A stretch of 22,658 nt of DNA from Candidatus Heimdallarchaeota archaeon (lineage in GTDB: Archaea; Asgardarchaeota; Heimdallarchaeia; Heimdallarchaeales; Kariarchaeaceae). Every line of letters begins with the position of its first letter. The first letter of the stretch is position 1. The notes below the pieces were generated by a model, which had not been told where the DNA came from, made no database searches, and saw nothing but the letters and a program-made list of their open reading frames with translations. Shown in pieces: positions 21,359-22,658 of this stretch. The stretch covers positions 1 to 22,658 of the forward strand of contig WAMJ01000278.1 in assembly GCA_015522385.1 (NCBI GenBank). Reading direction: 5' to 3'. The translations under genes were made by a program, and so were the position numbers.

Positions 21359-22429
21359 ATGGACAGCCCACTTGACGAATACACCAAAGAAGGTAAACTC
21401 TACAAACTTGATGAGGGCACTGGTAAGATTCAATGCTATGCGTGTGGCCACCGTTGCAAGATATCAGAAGGGAGGAGGGGGATTTGTAGGGTTAGATATA
21501 GAAAAGAGCATAAGCTCTATGTACCCTCTGGGTACTTTGGTGCCGTCCAGTGTGATCCTATTGAGAAGAAACCTTTCTTCCACGTATTTCCTGGATCTCT
21601 AGCCATGTCATTCGGGATGCTAGGTTGTGATCTTCACTGTGATTATTGCCAGAATTGGGATATCTCCCAAGTTCTTCGAGACGACCGAGCGTGGAGGAAT
21701 CCACAACTACTAAGCGCCGAAGACTTCGTAGAACATGCAATACGGTTAGGTGCGAGGAGTGTCGTCTCGACGTACAACGAACCTCTGATCACAGCAGAAT
21801 GGGCAGTAGAGGTCTTCGAGGTTGCCAGAACAAAGGGACTGGCTACAGGTTTCGTATCCAATGGTCACGGAACTCCTGAGGTTATTGATTTTCTAAAACC
21901 AAACATAGACATGTACAAAGTAGATCTGAAATCCTTCCAAGAGAAGAATTACAGGAAACTTGGGGGACATCTTGACCCTGTTCTAGAGACAATTAGGGAG
22001 ATCCATAAGAGGGGGATTTGGTTGGAGATCGTAACTCTCGTAGTCCCACAGTTCAATGATAGTGAGGATGAGCTCCTGCAGATGGCTGAGTTCATAAAAT
22101 CAGTCTCTCCTGAAATACCATGGCATGTTACTGGCTTTCATCCCGACTACAGAATGACAGATAGGGGTGCAACCGATGGGGAGACGTTGGTAGACGCGGC
22201 ACAAATTGGACTTGATGCTGGGCTCAAATACGTCTATGCAGGAAATCGCCCAAGGGATGTAGGAGACTATGAGAGTACGTTCTGCCCCAAGTGCAAGGAA
22301 TTATTGGTCAAACGAGTTAGCTTTCAAGTATTGGAGTATAACCTGAGAGGAGGTAAGTGTCCGAAATGTAATTCTGTTATTCCTGGTCTATGGGAGAAAC
22401 CTCCCGAGAGAAGATTTGTGATTTTTTAG
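21359..22429 (+). CDS. amrS: AmmeMemoRadiSam system radical SAM protein
   Basis: A radical SAM enzyme of the AmrS group (COG1180, once annotated as pyruvate-formate-lyase activating). GMLGCDLHCDYCQNWD (86-101) holds the C90-x3-C94-x2-C97 cluster that binds the [4Fe-4S]/SAM centre. The N-terminal Cys set C26, C29, C33 and C43 (CYACGHRCKI...RGIC) and the C-terminal ribbon C309-x-x-C312 ... C334-x-x-C337 are typical of this group. YNEPLITAEWAVE and HPDYRMTD are recognised conserved blocks. The chemistry is unknown; the protein co-occurs with Memo-like and AMMECR1-like partners, none of which is in this window. It converges on the phosphatidyltransferase gene, with 4 bp between the two stop codons. 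Confidence 0.92.
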   Translation: MDSPLDEYTKEGKLYKLDEGTGKIQCYACGHRCKISEGRRGICRVRYRKEHKLYVPSGYFGAVQCDPIEKKPFFHVFPGSLAMSFGMLGCDLHCDYCQNWDISQVLRDDRAWRNPQLLSAEDFVEHAIRLGARSVVSTYNEPLITAEWAVEVFEVARTKGLATGFVSNGHGTPEVIDFLKPNIDMYKVDLKSFQEKNYRKLGGHLDPVLETIREIHKRGIWLEIVTLVVPQFNDSEDELLQMAEFIKSVSPEIPWHVTGFHPDYRMTDRGATDGETLVDAAQIGLDAGLKYVYAGNRPRDVGDYESTFCPKCKELLVKRVSFQVLEYNLRGGKCPKCNSVIPGLWEKPPERRFVIF

Positions 22430-22433
22430 TAGC

Positions 22434-22658
22434 TTAATTGGTAACGATAGTTTCTTCGAGATCTCTGTATGCTCTGAAGAAACGGTGAATAACTGTGATG
22501 ACCGTAAGGATCAGTAGGGTATATACCGTAATTGCGAGAGCGACTTCACCCCATAAGGCTGCGACCAAGGCACCAGCAAAGAGGAAGAGCATCCTCTCGG
22601 CCCTCTCCATCAGACCGATGCCACTGAGATTGACACCAAGTCCTTCTCCCCTTGCTCT
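22434..22658 (-). CDS. CDP-alcohol phosphatidyltransferase, C-terminal part (cut by window edge)
   Basis: Only 74 residues plus the stop are in the window; the frame runs off the right edge. They read RARGEGLGVNLSGIGLMERA, then ERMLFLFAGALVAALW and hydrophobic helices to IHRFFRAYRDLEE. The (Y)xRARxEGLG...GLxERAER block is the usual end of archaeal CDP-alcohol phosphatidyltransferases such as archaetidylinositol phosphate synthase. The catalytic DGxxAR...GxxxD motif must lie outside the window. It is an integral membrane enzyme that transfers a head group to CDP-archaeol. The substrate cannot be judged from this fragment. Confidence 0.75.
   Translation of the reverse strand, partial: RARGEGLGVNLSGIGLMERAERMLFLFAGALVAALWGEVALAITVYTLLILTVITVIHRFFRAYRDLEETIVTN

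Noticed and set aside
1..22658. Search for tRNA genes, CRISPR repeats, insertion-sequence ends or long direct repeats
   Set aside because: No cloverleaf with a T-loop consensus, regular spaced repeats, transposase or terminal inverted repeats were found by eye.

Overview
This window is almost certainly archaeal chromosome. The leucyl-tRNA synthetase is of the archaeal/eukaryotic type. There are also a RIO-family kinase, an AmrS-type radical SAM protein, a CRM-domain RNA-binding protein, an RPA/SOSS-B-like OB-fold protein and the tail of a CDP-alcohol phosphatidyltransferase. Most genes have a T/A-rich box-A-like element about 25-30 nt upstream of the start codon with little room for a leader, the usual archaeal leaderless layout. 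GTG starts are frequent and base composition is moderate. An Asgard-type or related lineage is possible, but nothing here proves it. I see no insertion sequence, phage gene, CRISPR array, tRNA or rRNA; this is a dense, housekeeping-like region with genes on both strands.

Layout. 1-593: end of a membrane protein gene. 685-2686 (+): a glycerophosphodiester phosphodiesterase-like protein, a Sir2 deacylase and a Nudix hydrolase, closely packed and probably co-transcribed. 2687-5008: a CRM protein (-), a PPOX flavin/F420 protein (+), a probable 36-residue Cys-containing protein (+), a small duplicated helical protein (-) and a C45/AAT amidohydrolase (-). 5269-6729: a stand-alone Lon N-domain protein (+) convergent with a bacterial-type glucokinase (-). 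6816-8777 (+): two overlapping coiled-coil/winged-helix genes and a DtxR/MntR-type regulator. 8774-10880: a multi-pass membrane protein (-) divergent from a MinD/ParA-like ATPase (+). 10924-13376: an MFS transporter (+) convergent with a RIO kinase fused to an RNase H-like N-terminal domain (-). 13525-16018: a TIGR01777 epimerase (-), an M24 metallopeptidase (+) and a degenerate pterin dehydratase-like protein (-). 16201-20195: leuS (+), then an MBL hydrolase and a small membrane protein (-). 20276-22429 (+): a CheA-like Hpt/P2 protein without a kinase, an OB-fold protein and AmrS. 22434-22658 (-): the C-terminus of a CDP-alcohol phosphatidyltransferase.

Most worth a second look: the GDPD-like protein carries its HR(G) catalytic strand at the C-terminus, as if circularly permuted; the RIO kinase has an unusual N-terminal domain; the CheA-like protein seems to keep only a His-less Hpt and a P2-like domain; leuS is preceded by a perfect 9-bp dyad that overlaps a Leu-rich 11-codon mini-ORF with a strong Shine-Dalgarno; and a pair of coiled-coil/winged-helix genes lies behind a perfect 8-bp operator-like dyad. 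The Sir2-Nudix pair suggests NAD/ADP-ribose turnover. Otherwise the genes do not form one obvious pathway.
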